From assembly GCA_003477305.1 (NCBI GenBank), contig DMTN01000045.1, positions 8,090 through 25,520 on the forward strand: DNA of 17,431 nt, given 5' to 3'. Shown here in pieces: positions 1 to 6,234 of this stretch (within the stretch, counting starts at the first letter, position 1; every line of letters starts with the position of its first letter). The position numbers and the translations under genes are program-made. This DNA comes from Acholeplasmatales bacterium. Its GTDB lineage: Bacteria > Bacillota_I > Bacilli_A > Izemoplasmatales > Hujiaoplasmataceae. Below the pieces are notes generated by a model. The model was given only the letters and a program-made list of their open reading frames with translations, was not told the origin of the DNA and made no database searches.

Positions 1-420
1 TAAAATCAAAACGTTCGTCCATGCGAGCCAGATCGGAATCGGGGCGATCAGGTCTTTGGCAAGATAAGGAAATACTCCGTATGTGAGATACCCCGCCAAA
101 AACATGCCGGCCATTCCCAAGACGACGACCACGACGATCCCCAGCGCGATCGCTTTCCACCCGGTCGCTTTCTTTGGGTATCGCATCATCTGGCGGTACG
201 TGAGATGTTCCGCTTTGTTCAGTCGATAGAGCGCGATCAGGGTCAGCAGATTGCCGACGCTGCAGACGACGGACCACCATTTTCCGATTTCCGCAAGCGA
301 TTGGTCGAACACGATGGCAAGTGACAGAAAACTGAAAACGAACAACAGACAACGCAGCGACAAGATCATGATGGTTTTCATCGTATCAGGGCATTTCGTT
401 CGATTCGCGGCTTGAATCAT
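1..420 (-). CDS. Integral membrane protein, N-terminal part (runs off the window)
   Basis: The frame is open from the left edge of the window to an ATG at 420, giving 140 codons with the C-terminus missing. AGAGG lies nine bases before that ATG. An internal ATG at 381 (MKTIMILSLRC...) has a poor ribosome site. The product has a hydrophobic segment starting about residue 15, a second about 36-55, a basic loop (YRQMMRYPKKATGWK), then a third segment and an APIPIWLAWTN stretch. This layout reminds me of CPBP-type intramembrane proteases, but their catalytic motifs would lie outside the window, so the family is only a guess. A strong promoter overlapping a Fur-type operator lies just upstream, so iron-responsive control is likely. 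The frame also stays open upstream to an ATG at 576, which I do not favour because the promoter would then be inside the gene. Confidence 0.6.
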   Translation of the reverse strand, partial: MIQAANRTKCPDTMKTIMILSLRCLLFVFSFLSLAIVFDQSLAEIGKWWSVVCSVGNLLTLIALYRLNKAEHLTYRQMMRYPKKATGWKAIALGIVVVVVLGMAGMFLAGYLTYGVFPYLAKDLIAPIPIWLAWTNVLIL

Positions 421-472
421 CCTTGTCGTCCTCTTGTCATTCTCGGTTGTTGTAATGTTATCGTATATGATT

Positions 473-501
473 ATATTATCGTCTTTGATAATGATTGTCA
501 A
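473..501 (-). promoter_or_regulatory. Sigma-70 type promoter overlapped by a Fur-like box
   Basis: On the minus strand there is TTGACA (496-501), a 17-base spacer and TAATAT (473-478), close to the consensus. Bases 486-500 read TGATAATGATTGTCA on the plus strand. This matches the 7-1-7 Fur box TGATAATNATTATCA at all but one position. The box covers most of the -35 element and part of the spacer, which is the geometry of a repressor site. It controls the membrane protein starting at 420. Confidence 0.65.
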
Positions 502-665
502 TAACTTTTCACCTTTTTTTACGGCGTCTTTCCGGAGTGTCCTCCTGATTGGAAAATGGAGGCCTCTCGATCGCATGAAACGTTCCTCCGTTTATCGGGG
601 TATCCGTACTTCATGCGTTATCAGGTCGGGTGTTTTGTCGCATGCCTTGGTGGTTTAGAACATGC
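502..665. other. Intergenic stretch, no separate gene seen
   Basis: This lies between the Fur-box promoter and the terminator of the next gene. On the minus strand an ATG at 576 with a good GGAGG is in frame with the gene starting at 420. The 52 extra codons (many AGG/AGA, AT-rich) look non-coding and would run through the promoter. I see no RNA gene. Confidence 0.4.
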
Positions 666-698
666 AAAAGAGGATTGACGGCGGTCCGTCAATCCTCT
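666..698 (-). terminator. Rho-independent terminator of the 2-TM protein gene
   Basis: A perfect 12-bp inverted repeat (669-680 with 687-698, 6-base loop) is followed on the minus strand by a short T run (CTTTTG). It lies about 35 bases after the stop at 734. Confidence 0.75.
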
Positions 699-733
699 GG
701 CATCTTGCGGAATTCGATTGGTCGTGCAAACGA

Positions 734-1387
734 TTATTTGGGTATCCCCGCGCCGGTGGTCGGCATGGGAGGAACCGACGGCTGGAGCGGCAATCCGCTC
801 TTGGTCGATATCGCCTTTTCATCGTCGACCCGCTTCGGCATCGATTTCATGTCGTTGTCAACGGCCTTCTCCGGCATCGAACGCTTCGGTATCGACATGC
901 TGTTGGGAAGCGTGCGGAAATGCTCTTCGTTTTCCAGAGCGAGCTGGTCGATGAGCGTTTTCGGTTCAGGCAAGACATCCGATTTCAACAGTTCCGCCTT
1001 TGCGTTATTCCACGCGGGTAAAAACTCATAATACATCTTGTGGACTTCCGCATCTGTCAGGGTTCCGTTCGATATCGCGAGCCAGTGTTGCTCCATGGAC
1101 AGATACTGAATCGACAACACCGCCCCGAGCTTCCCAAGGGTCTCCACGCGTTTGTCGGTCGGCAGCTGCGGCCGGATCACGGTCAACACCTGGAAGGCGG
1201 CGAGGATCAAGACCCAAAGGATCCACAAATCTTCCCAGATCGCCCACGCGGCGATTCCGCCGGATGAGGCGACGGCGATGAAGATGTTCATCGCGCGCTG
1301 CAACCGAAGGCTGCGATTCTTGTGCGCTTCGATGAACAACACTTCAAAATGGCACTGTGTCAAGAAATTCCAATATTGATTTTTCAT
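734..1387 (-). CDS. Two-TM membrane protein, SLATT-like topology
   Basis: The start at 1387 is chosen for the AGGAGG seven bases upstream; it gives 217 residues. A basic N-terminal helix (about 1-31) is followed by two TM segments (about 32-50 and 53-72), a cytoplasmic helical region (about 75-165) and a low-complexity K/P/M tail (165-217). Two closely spaced TM helices plus a following helical region resemble the SLATT superfamily, whose members are predicted effectors of nucleotide-signalling defence systems. I see no diagnostic motif and no SMODS/SLOG partner next door, so this is a shape-based suggestion. The reading frame stays open 68 codons further upstream with GC-rich third positions, so a longer protein cannot be fully excluded. 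A hairpin terminator follows, and the gene appears monocistronic. Confidence 0.7.
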   Translation of the reverse strand: MKNQYWNFLTQCHFEVLFIEAHKNRSLRLQRAMNIFIAVASSGGIAAWAIWEDLWILWVLILAAFQVLTVIRPQLPTDKRVETLGKLGAVLSIQYLSMEQHWLAISNGTLTDAEVHKMYYEFLPAWNNAKAELLKSDVLPEPKTLIDQLALENEEHFRTLPNSMSIPKRSMPEKAVDNDMKSMPKRVDDEKAISTKSGLPLQPSVPPMPTTGAGIPK

Positions 1388-1556
1388 CAAGATTCCTCCT
1401 ATTTTGCACGATCCTTCTTCCAGACGAGAAAGAACCAACACAGCGGAGGGGATTGCGAGCAGAACACATCCGAGCAAGGCGACCCCGCCCGCATGGACGA
1501 CGCCGAGATCAGGCGGCGTCGCCTTGCGCGCACGGTTGTTTGCAACTTCATCAACC
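1388..1556 (-). other. Long GC-rich leader (about 160 bases) of the 2-TM protein gene
   Basis: This lies between the predicted promoter and the start codon at 1387. It is much more GC-rich than the promoter region and contains an inverted repeat, 1499-1505 with 1514-1520 (GACGCCG / CGGCGTC). It is open in the frame of the downstream gene and would encode a hydrophobic segment (GCVLLAIPSAVLVL). It could be a structured 5' leader, an N-terminal extension, or a remnant of another gene. I do not recognise a riboswitch. Confidence 0.3.
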
Positions 1557-1619
1557 ATGATATCACAGGCATTCATTAAGACAATATCCAATTAGAAATA
1601 TTCGCTTATAATCTAATTG
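1557..1619 (-). promoter_or_regulatory. Candidate promoter with upstream inverted repeat
   Basis: The minus strand has TTGTCT (1579-1584), 16 bases, then TATCAT (1557-1562) preceded by TGA, an extended -10. Just upstream of the -35 is a perfect inverted repeat CAATTAGA (1589-1596) / TCTAATTG (1612-1619), a plausible operator for an unknown regulator of the 2-TM protein gene. Confidence 0.4.
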
Positions 1620-1644
1620 CATATGCCTTATTCATTTTTCGTTT

Positions 1645-1667
1645 GCACCAGCCCTTTGGGCTGACGC
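1645..1667 (-). repeat. Stem-loop of unknown role
   Basis: Read as minus-strand RNA, GCGTCAGCCC pairs with GGGCTGGTGC (two G-U pairs) around an AAA loop. There is no T run on either side, so it is not a classical terminator. It lies in the gap between the 2-TM gene and the secreted 4-TM gene. Confidence 0.35.
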
Positions 1668-1705
1668 TCCAAAATCATCCGATCGGGCTTCCCCCTCATC
1701 AAGAC

Positions 1706-1742
1706 AAAAGATTCACATTCACGTTTATTGATTGTGTGAATC
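1706..1742 (-). terminator. Probable terminator downstream of the secreted 4-TM protein gene
   Basis: The inverted repeat GATTCACA (1710-1717) / TGTGAATC (1735-1742) has a 17-base loop. On the minus strand it is followed by TTTTGTCTT. It lies about 180 bases after the stop at 1919, and the loop is long, so confidence is moderate. Confidence 0.45.
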
Positions 1743-1918
1743 CGAAGCATTGCGCGAACCGATCGCCTCCCCGGCGTGTTTGACACTTTTCTTCTTATGT
1801 CCAGCGCTGCGGTCCGGGCAAAAAGAAATGACCCCCATTCCGTATCCGGTTCATAACTCTCGTTATGGACACCGTCTACTTCATGGGGATCCTATCACGC
1901 CGCGACAATGCGTGGTTC
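1743..1918. other. Intergenic stretch, no gene recognised
   Basis: No ORF here looks coding on either strand. One short inverted repeat, GTTCATAAC / GTTATGgAC at 1850-1869, has no T run. It may be debris of a mobile element, but no transposase or clean terminal repeat is visible. Confidence 0.3.
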
Positions 1919-2830
1919 TCAGTACGAGAATAGTCCGCCCGTCGCATAAAAGCCATAAATGGAGAAGCCAATCAGCACCGCGTTTCCAAGGATCACGTAC
2001 ATCAGGACGACCAACGGCGATTGACGCGGAAAACGCTTTGCCCAGACGATGGATTGAACGACTGTCAAGGACGTGACGAGCAAGATGATGAGATAGGGAA
2101 GAAAGAAGGAAAACGGGTCAAACATGGTCGCTTCACGCAGCCACTGTAAGAATGTTGAAATCAGATAATACACGACATAGAGTCCGATTAAGATGAATGC
2201 GGCCTTTTTCCCGCGATACCCGAATTGAAGGGCGATGAACAGTTCCACGACAAGCATCCCCAGGATGAACCCGATCATGACCAGAATCGTCTCGAAATAG
2301 AACGCAAAGTCCCGTTCATAAAGCGGAAAGGGCAGGCTGTTGAGATCGGATTCGGAAAAGGAAACGGTCTGTCCGTCGAAGGTGATGGTCGCGACCATCT
2401 TGGTTTGCGTAATGACGGAGGAGGCCGTGACGGTTCCGTCTGCGAAAACCAAGGCAATCTTATAGGTGCTTGGATGTGTGGACAAAAATGTGAGGGTGTA
2501 ACAATCGTTCTCGTCCACACTGCGGGTGACCGGAACATTCCCATATAATTGCGACGATCCATATCCTTCGCCGTCACGATACCCGTTCATGGCGATCAAA
2601 AACGCCGGAACATCATATTCATCGTCGAGCAAAGCGTGCATTTCTGGATTCGACAGGAGAGGCGCTCCTTCGATCGGAACCAGCAGTTCCAGCAAAAAAG
2701 GTGCGTCTTGATCGGTAATGGTGATTTCCGTCGTGCCATGAAAGGTTTGCCACGCAAAGACGCTCGTGCCGGAAAATATGACCAGTCCCAAGAGGAATGC
2801 GATGATCGATGATTTCAGGATGTGTTTCAT
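1919..2830 (-). CDS. Secreted-domain / four-TM protein of unknown function
   Basis: The start at 2830 is chosen for AAGGTGG just before it and for the signal peptide that follows; it gives 303 residues. Residues 1-26 form a signal peptide or anchor ending in SVFA. An extracytoplasmic, probably beta-rich domain (about 27-172, with TTEITITDQDAPF early and VATITFDGQTVSF late) is followed by four TM segments (about 176-201, 208-227, 238-261, 272-294) with a short C-terminal end. I do not recognise a named family. An extracellular sensing domain joined to a membrane bundle would fit a sensor or a transport accessory, but nothing catalytic is visible. The gene has its own predicted promoter and no close partner. 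A 70-residue upstream extension of the frame to 3040 runs through that promoter and looks non-coding. Confidence 0.75.
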   Translation of the reverse strand: MKHILKSSIIAFLLGLVIFSGTSVFAWQTFHGTTEITITDQDAPFLLELLVPIEGAPLLSNPEMHALLDDEYDVPAFLIAMNGYRDGEGYGSSQLYGNVPVTRSVDENDCYTLTFLSTHPSTYKIALVFADGTVTASSVITQTKMVATITFDGQTVSFSESDLNSLPFPLYERDFAFYFETILVMIGFILGMLVVELFIALQFGYRGKKAAFILIGLYVVYYLISTFLQWLREATMFDPFSFFLPYLIILLVTSLTVVQSIVWAKRFPRQSPLVVLMYVILGNAVLIGFSIYGFYATGGLFSY

Positions 2831-2875
2831 GTTCCACCTTTTCCGTCCGATGCATCTGCCGATGAAGACGCGTTC

Positions 2876-2904
2876 ATTATATATCAATCGCGGAACGAAT
2901 GAAA
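2876..2904 (-). promoter_or_regulatory. Promoter of the secreted 4-TM protein gene
   Basis: A perfect TATAAT (2876-2881) on the minus strand has TTTCAT (2899-2904), a weak -35, 17 bases upstream. The predicted start of transcription leaves a leader of about 40 bases before the ATG at 2830. Confidence 0.5.
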
Positions 2905-2973
2905 CACAAATTGCTTTTTTGCCATGAAAATACCGACCGGAATCCGCCGGCGACCGAACGCGGCTTGAATGCG

Positions 2974-3003
2974 AAAGGGTTGAGATCCTGTCGATCTCAA
3001 CCC
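2974..3003 (-). terminator. Terminator downstream of the GNAT gene
   Basis: A perfect 11-bp stem GGGTTGAGATC (2977-2987) / GATCTCAACCC (2993-3003) with a 5-base loop is followed on the minus strand by only TTT. It lies about 95 bases after the stop at 3097. Confidence 0.6.
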
Positions 3004-3035
3004 GATGCAATGACCCCGTTACCGGGTGATGATGG

Positions 3036-3059
3036 ATCATGGGTTGTCATACCCATGAT
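3036..3059. repeat. Inverted repeat between GNAT gene and its terminator
   Basis: ATCATGGGT (3036-3044) and ACCCATGAT (3051-3059) form a perfect 9-bp stem around a 6-base loop, without a T run on either strand. It may be a 3'-end RNA structure or a palindromic protein site. Confidence 0.4.
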
Positions 3060-3096
3060 GCTTTATCGTCTTTTCATTTGCGGTTTTTTCATTGAA

Positions 3097-3846
3097 TCAT
3101 CCTTTTTGTGCCTTATACAATACGTTGCTAATGACCAACCCGCTCTTGATCAGCGTTTTTCGAGACGCTTCATTATGAACATAACATCGCGCATTGCATT
3201 CGAGGTTCTTGGATTGCAGATACTCGATTAAAAACTTGACCGTTTCCGATCCATAACCCTTTTTTCTGTAGGCCTCGCTGACGACCATCGAGATGCAGAA
3301 TCTGTTTTCGTTGAGGCGCAATGGTTCCAGTGCCCCAAAGCTGATCATTTTGTCGTCTTGTGCATAATAGAACGCCCGCTTGTTTTCTAGCGATATTTGA
3401 TTATACTCAATGAATTCTCCGAATTCCTTTCGAATCCGGTCAAGGTCCTTGTTCTTTACGGCATTCATCCGAAGGGAGGACACGCTTTTTTGATTCGCTT
3501 CAAAATTATACGCCTGAATCTCATATGGAATGTTGTTTTTCTTCATTTGATCGACAAATTGTTCGTCTTTTTCCGAAAACAAAATATGCGTAAACAGTGG
3601 CAGCCCGATCACATAGGAAAAGATCGTTTCATATGATTCGTTATGCTCGGGCAATACGACCAATGACGTCAAGCCTCTTGTGGGATGCACCGAAAAATAA
3701 GCCAAAGTGACATTGGTATAAATCTCATAGATGGGCGAATCCAAAATGGTCTTTTCATAGTACCCATCGATCCCGCCATGGATCCTCTGATAATATTGGC
3801 GATAAATCGAGATGATGTCCTCATTCCTGCATTCTTGATGTTTCAT
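3097..3846 (-). CDS. GNAT-family N-acetyltransferase
   Basis: This 249-residue protein would transfer an acetyl group from acetyl-CoA to an unknown amine. The GNAT fold sits in the C-terminal half (about 125-249). The strand carrying ISMVV is followed by R194-KKGYG-S200, the acetyl-CoA phosphate-binding R/QxxGxG/A motif. The later NEASRKTLIKSGL (225-237) is the usual motif B helix. The N-terminal half (about 1-120) shows no recognisable fold and may be a degenerate second GNAT domain, as in tandem GNAT proteins. GGTGGTGAG precedes the ATG closely. Codon use is AT-richer than in the core genes on the right, consistent with an acquired gene. The substrate cannot be told from the sequence, and the neighbours give no metabolic context. 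Confidence 0.8.
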   Translation of the reverse strand: MKHQECRNEDIISIYRQYYQRIHGGIDGYYEKTILDSPIYEIYTNVTLAYFSVHPTRGLTSLVVLPEHNESYETIFSYVIGLPLFTHILFSEKDEQFVDQMKKNNIPYEIQAYNFEANQKSVSSLRMNAVKNKDLDRIRKEFGEFIEYNQISLENKRAFYYAQDDKMISFGALEPLRLNENRFCISMVVSEAYRKKGYGSETVKFLIEYLQSKNLECNARCYVHNEASRKTLIKSGLVISNVLYKAQKG

Positions 3847-3995
3847 TCGCTCACCACCCTGTGCGGGTCAAATATGAAGTTGATGGATGACACTGAGTTG
3901 GACAGAAAACGAGAGTGTATCATTTCTTGTGGGTGCGTGAGGATTTCATCCAGATACCTCGCTCTGCGACCTTGCTTCGATCGACGATTGTTAAG

Positions 3996-4154
3996 TCAAT
4001 CCCGAAAGGGGATATCACGCTCTTTGCACCAGGCGATCGGATTTTCTGGAAAGAACGTGTCTTCAACATTCACCAGGTTGGTGTTGATGGTTCCGAGGTC
4101 GAAATCGACGTAATTTCCGATCTTCGAAAGATGCCATTCGCGCCGGATAAGCAT
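3996..4154 (-). CDS. Small hypothetical protein or gene fragment (52 aa)
   Basis: The minus frame from ATG at 4154 to TGA at 3996 encodes MLIRREWHLSKIG... to ...WCKERDIPFRD. Third positions are strongly G/C, as in the core genes, and residue content is protein-like (three Trp in the wider frame, charged and hydrophobic residues alternating), so I think it is or was coding. The ribosome site is weak (GGAT). Just upstream a different frame (4048-4216, SIFHNNPHCDRVMAEMDPYAYPAR...) also looks partly coding, suggesting a frameshifted remnant of a longer gene. After the TGA the same frame stays open for 49 codons to a stop overlapping the GNAT ATG. I do not recognise a family. Confidence 0.35.
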   Translation of the reverse strand: MLIRREWHLSKIGNYVDFDLGTINTNLVNVEDTFFPENPIAWCKERDIPFRD

Positions 4155-4397
4155 ACGGATCCATTTCCGCCATCACTCTATCACAATGTGGGTTATTGTG
4201 GAAGATACTTTACACAAATTAACATTTTTTTGATTTCGTGAACTTTTTCAGGATCATTCACATGATGCTGCTTCAGACGGTCCAGATGTCCCCTTCAAAC
4301 TCCGATCGAACCGTATCGCCGTTGGTTCCAGAAGCGATGATGATGATGCTCGCTCAACCTCGCTCGTTGAATGATTCATGCATTTGTTTACGAACAT
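4155..4397. other. Intergenic stretch with a small inverted repeat
   Basis: No convincing gene is seen apart from the possible out-of-frame remnant up to about 4216. A perfect CACAAT (4182-4187) / ATTGTG (4195-4200) repeat sits just upstream of the fragment gene and could be an operator. One isolated GTTTACGA (4386-4393) resembles the boxes in front of fic. Confidence 0.3.
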
Positions 4398-4427
4398 GAA
4401 AACGCCCGCCCTTTGCAGGACGAGCGT
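4398..4427 (-). terminator. Terminator of the fic gene
   Basis: On the minus strand an 11-bp stem (two G-U pairs; 4417-4427 with 4402-4412) is closed by a GCAA tetraloop and followed by TTTT. It lies about 90 bases after the fic stop, the classical form of a factor-independent terminator. Confidence 0.8.
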
Positions 4428-4518
4428 CTAATTTCATCTGTTGATTGCAACTGTTTACTACAATGACGTATGTACGGGTTGGTACGACCGTCACGGTGCC
4501 AACCGTTAACATGACATC

Positions 4519-5745
4519 CTAAACCAAATCCCATTTACCACTATTCAATCGATAGAAATGAGCGTTTTTATGTTCTTTCACAACCAATATCGCCAATTCA
4601 GCCAGAGCATTCAATAATCTCAAATAATACTGCTTGCTGAACTCCTCATGAGAGAAATCCCGATAATCTTTCCAATCAAAGAACCCGTCGCCGGTCACGG
4701 GTATTGCCAGTACATATTTCAAAGCGATTTCGATCGCTCGATTCAATCCTTGACCATTACCTTTCAACTTGTTTTGGATGATATAAAAATTGATATATAT
4801 TTTTGTATACTTCAATATAATGTTTCCCATATATTCAAGAAAATAAGTGATGTCATTCCCTGCATTTCGAGAATTCATGATTGCATTATAATAACCATTC
4901 TTATGGATCTTGTTGTTGATCGCTTCACTTACCAGCAACAAACTCAAGGATGGCGCGTGTTTCAGATTATACCAGAAAGACATCACCCTTGCCATCCGGC
5001 CGTTATAATCAAAATACGGATGAAGATATATCATATAAAAATGAATGACATGTGAAGCGATCAGATGCTCTTCGTACGTCTTCTCTTTGTCGACATAATC
5101 GATTAATTGATTCATCAGTTTGGGCAGTAATTTCCAATCAACGCCTTTGTCGACCACCGCATTGGCTCCATCGACGATATCGACTTCATCATGGCGATAT
5201 CGATTCCCCGGCAATAATTGTTCGTCATCTTTCATACACTTCTTGGACAATATGTTGTATAGTTTGAAAATGTTGTCCTGAGTGATATCATTGATCCTTA
5301 CAAACTCATAACCTAATATCATGTTTTTAGTAATGATGTCATTCAATTCGTTCAAGTCATCATATCCGGTTTTATTCAATTGTTCGATTTTGGCTCGAGT
5401 GCTTCTAACCCCTTCAATTGCCAAACTGGATTCGATTTCCGAGAACACAAACCCATTCAATATTTCTGAATCACGAAAATCGGAAAATTGATTCATCACC
5501 GAATTCCTGATCAAATCCTGACTTCCCAAAAAATGCATGAGGATCTTTTCGTTATTCCAATAGACCACTTGATTTCCTGATGGATCATTCAATTTCAACT
5601 TCAAATATTCATGATCTTCCGTTTTTTCTTGACGCATCTCATGGATATCCGTGCGCGACAATCCATATTTATAGATCAATTCTGAATCCACTGGATAATG
5701 ATCAAGCTCATCACGAATTTTTTTGAACTTCTCATAATTGTCCAT
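4519..5745 (-). CDS. Fic-family protein (predicted AMPylase), class II with N-terminal inhibitory helix
   Basis: Fic enzymes usually transfer AMP from ATP to a hydroxyl of a target protein. This one has 408 residues. The Fic motif is H242-P-Y-F-D246-Y-N248-G-R250-M-A-R253; it keeps the catalytic His, the metal-binding acid and both Arg, but has Tyr247 where most members have Gly. S107-LAI-E111-G112 matches the inhibitory motif (S/T)xxxE(G/N), here on the N-terminal side, defining class II. A flap-like LPGNRYRHDEVDIVD lies at about 178-192. Residues about 350-405 look like a winged helix-turn-helix, common in Fic proteins of this size and possibly DNA-binding. No antitoxin gene adjoins, so self-inhibition is the expected control. 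GGGGTGG precedes the ATG. The promoter region carries six repeated boxes. The gene is clearly AT-richer than the core genes, suggesting transfer. The target is unknown. Confidence 0.9.
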   Translation of the reverse strand: MDNYEKFKKIRDELDHYPVDSELIYKYGLSRTDIHEMRQEKTEDHEYLKLKLNDPSGNQVVYWNNEKILMHFLGSQDLIRNSVMNQFSDFRDSEILNGFVFSEIESSLAIEGVRSTRAKIEQLNKTGYDDLNELNDIITKNMILGYEFVRINDITQDNIFKLYNILSKKCMKDDEQLLPGNRYRHDEVDIVDGANAVVDKGVDWKLLPKLMNQLIDYVDKEKTYEEHLIASHVIHFYMIYLHPYFDYNGRMARVMSFWYNLKHAPSLSLLLVSEAINNKIHKNGYYNAIMNSRNAGNDITYFLEYMGNIILKYTKIYINFYIIQNKLKGNGQGLNRAIEIALKYVLAIPVTGDGFFDWKDYRDFSHEEFSKQYYLRLLNALAELAILVVKEHKNAHFYRLNSGKWDLV

Positions 5746-5762
5746 ACTACCACCCCATCAAT

Positions 5763-5791
5763 AGTTTACATTTTTGTTTAAAACAAGTCAA
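5763..5791 (-). promoter_or_regulatory. Predicted fic promoter inside the box array
   Basis: The minus strand has TTGACT (5786-5791), a 17-base spacer and TAAACT (5763-5768). The -10 overlaps box 5764-5771 and the spacer contains box 5776-5783, so a protein bound to that pair would block RNA polymerase. The leader would be only about 13 bases, just enough for the ribosome site. Confidence 0.5.
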
Positions 5792-5853
5792 CATGATTGT
5801 TTACAATATTGTTTACTACATTTATGCATTATGGTTTACAACATAGTTTACAA
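5764..5853. repeat. Six-box direct-repeat array (GTTTACAA type) upstream of fic
   Basis: Boxes start at 5764 (GTTTACAT), 5776 (GTTTAAAA), 5799 (GTTTACAA), 5811 (GTTTACTA), 5834 (GTTTACAA) and 5846 (GTTTACAA). Start-to-start distances are exactly 12, 23, 12, 23, 12. This makes three pairs with a 35-bp period, all in the same orientation; the sequence between boxes is not conserved. The pair nearest fic covers the predicted -10 and spacer. This is the form of a multi-site regulator array (iteron-like or OmpR-type direct repeats). The bound protein is unknown; the HTH-like C-terminus of Fic itself is a candidate. Confidence 0.8.
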
Positions 5854-6190
5854 CAATTGAATTGTCATCCATCGGGATTTTGGACTAGGCGGACCTTAAT
5901 CGGTGGTTTGTACCCAAATGATACCATAGGCCCCACACCGATTCATTTCCATACCGATCAAGATCCTCAAAACATTCAAAAACGCCTGAAATCCGTTTAT
6001 ATCCGCCACCGTCGGTGTTCAACCCGCCATTTACCACCAGGGGGGATTTTGACCCCTACATCCAAAACGCCACATACGGCACCCGTATCTGGCGTTTTCA
6101 ATGGACCCCTGTCAATATTTGACCTGTACTGATCTTCATCATCTGTTGGACTCTGGGAATTTGGCGGATCGGGTAAAACTCCCTTTCTGC
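5854..6190. other. Gene-poor stretch between the fic array and tRNA-Ser(GGA)
   Basis: No convincing gene. On the minus strand a 37-codon frame (5903-6016; GTG start, VADINGFQAFL...) reads plausibly but has no ribosome site. The repeated GACCCCT (about 6050 and 6104), the CCACC-rich segment at 6004-6040 and the lack of genes resemble the end of an insertion sequence. No transposase or clean terminal repeats are visible, so this is only a suspicion. Confidence 0.3.
6064..6098. terminator. Bidirectional hairpin terminator
   Basis: AAAACGCCA (6064-6072) pairs with TGGCGTTTT (6090-6098), and ATACGG (6074-6079) with CCGTAT (6083-6088). One C-C mismatch separates them and the loop has three bases. 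The flanking A and T runs make it work on either strand. It would insulate fic from the tRNA genes. Confidence 0.65.
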
Positions 6191-6222
6191 AAAAAAAAAG
6201 GACTCGAGATCATCTCGAATCC
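6191..6222 (-). terminator. Terminator of tRNA-Ser(GGA)
   Basis: A 10-bp stem (6200-6209 with 6213-6222, one G-T pair) with a 3-base loop is followed on the minus strand by nine T. It begins 13 bases after the tRNA CCA end. Confidence 0.9.
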
Positions 6223-6234
6223 CCTTGATGTCGA

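Noticed and set aside
421..576. Longer N-terminus for the left-edge membrane protein, starting at 576 with GGAGG
   Set aside because: It would place a near-consensus promoter and Fur box inside the gene, and the added residues look non-coding.
2831..3040. 70-residue N-terminal extension of the secreted 4-TM protein
   Set aside because: It contains the TATAAT promoter and a terminator stem of the GNAT gene, and the signal peptide starts at the later ATG.
3844..4154. TGA read as Trp to join the 52-codon frame with the following open stretch
   Set aside because: fic ends in TAG, but acpS, whiA, trxB, lgt, uvrA and others end in TGA at their expected C-termini, so TGA is a stop here.
4354..4512. 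52-codon minus-strand frame after fic with AGGA before its ATG
   Set aside because: The fic terminator hairpin (4398-4427) lies inside it, and the residue content is not protein-like beyond the first part.
5764..5853. CRISPR array in front of fic
   Set aside because: The repeats are only 8 bases with 4- and 15-base gaps and no cas genes; the layout fits a regulator array.
6041..6050. AGGGGGGATT repeated in the tRNA-Ser(GGA) T arm (6244-6253), possible attachment-site duplicate
   Set aside because: Ten low-complexity bases about 200 bases apart with no integrase; likely chance.
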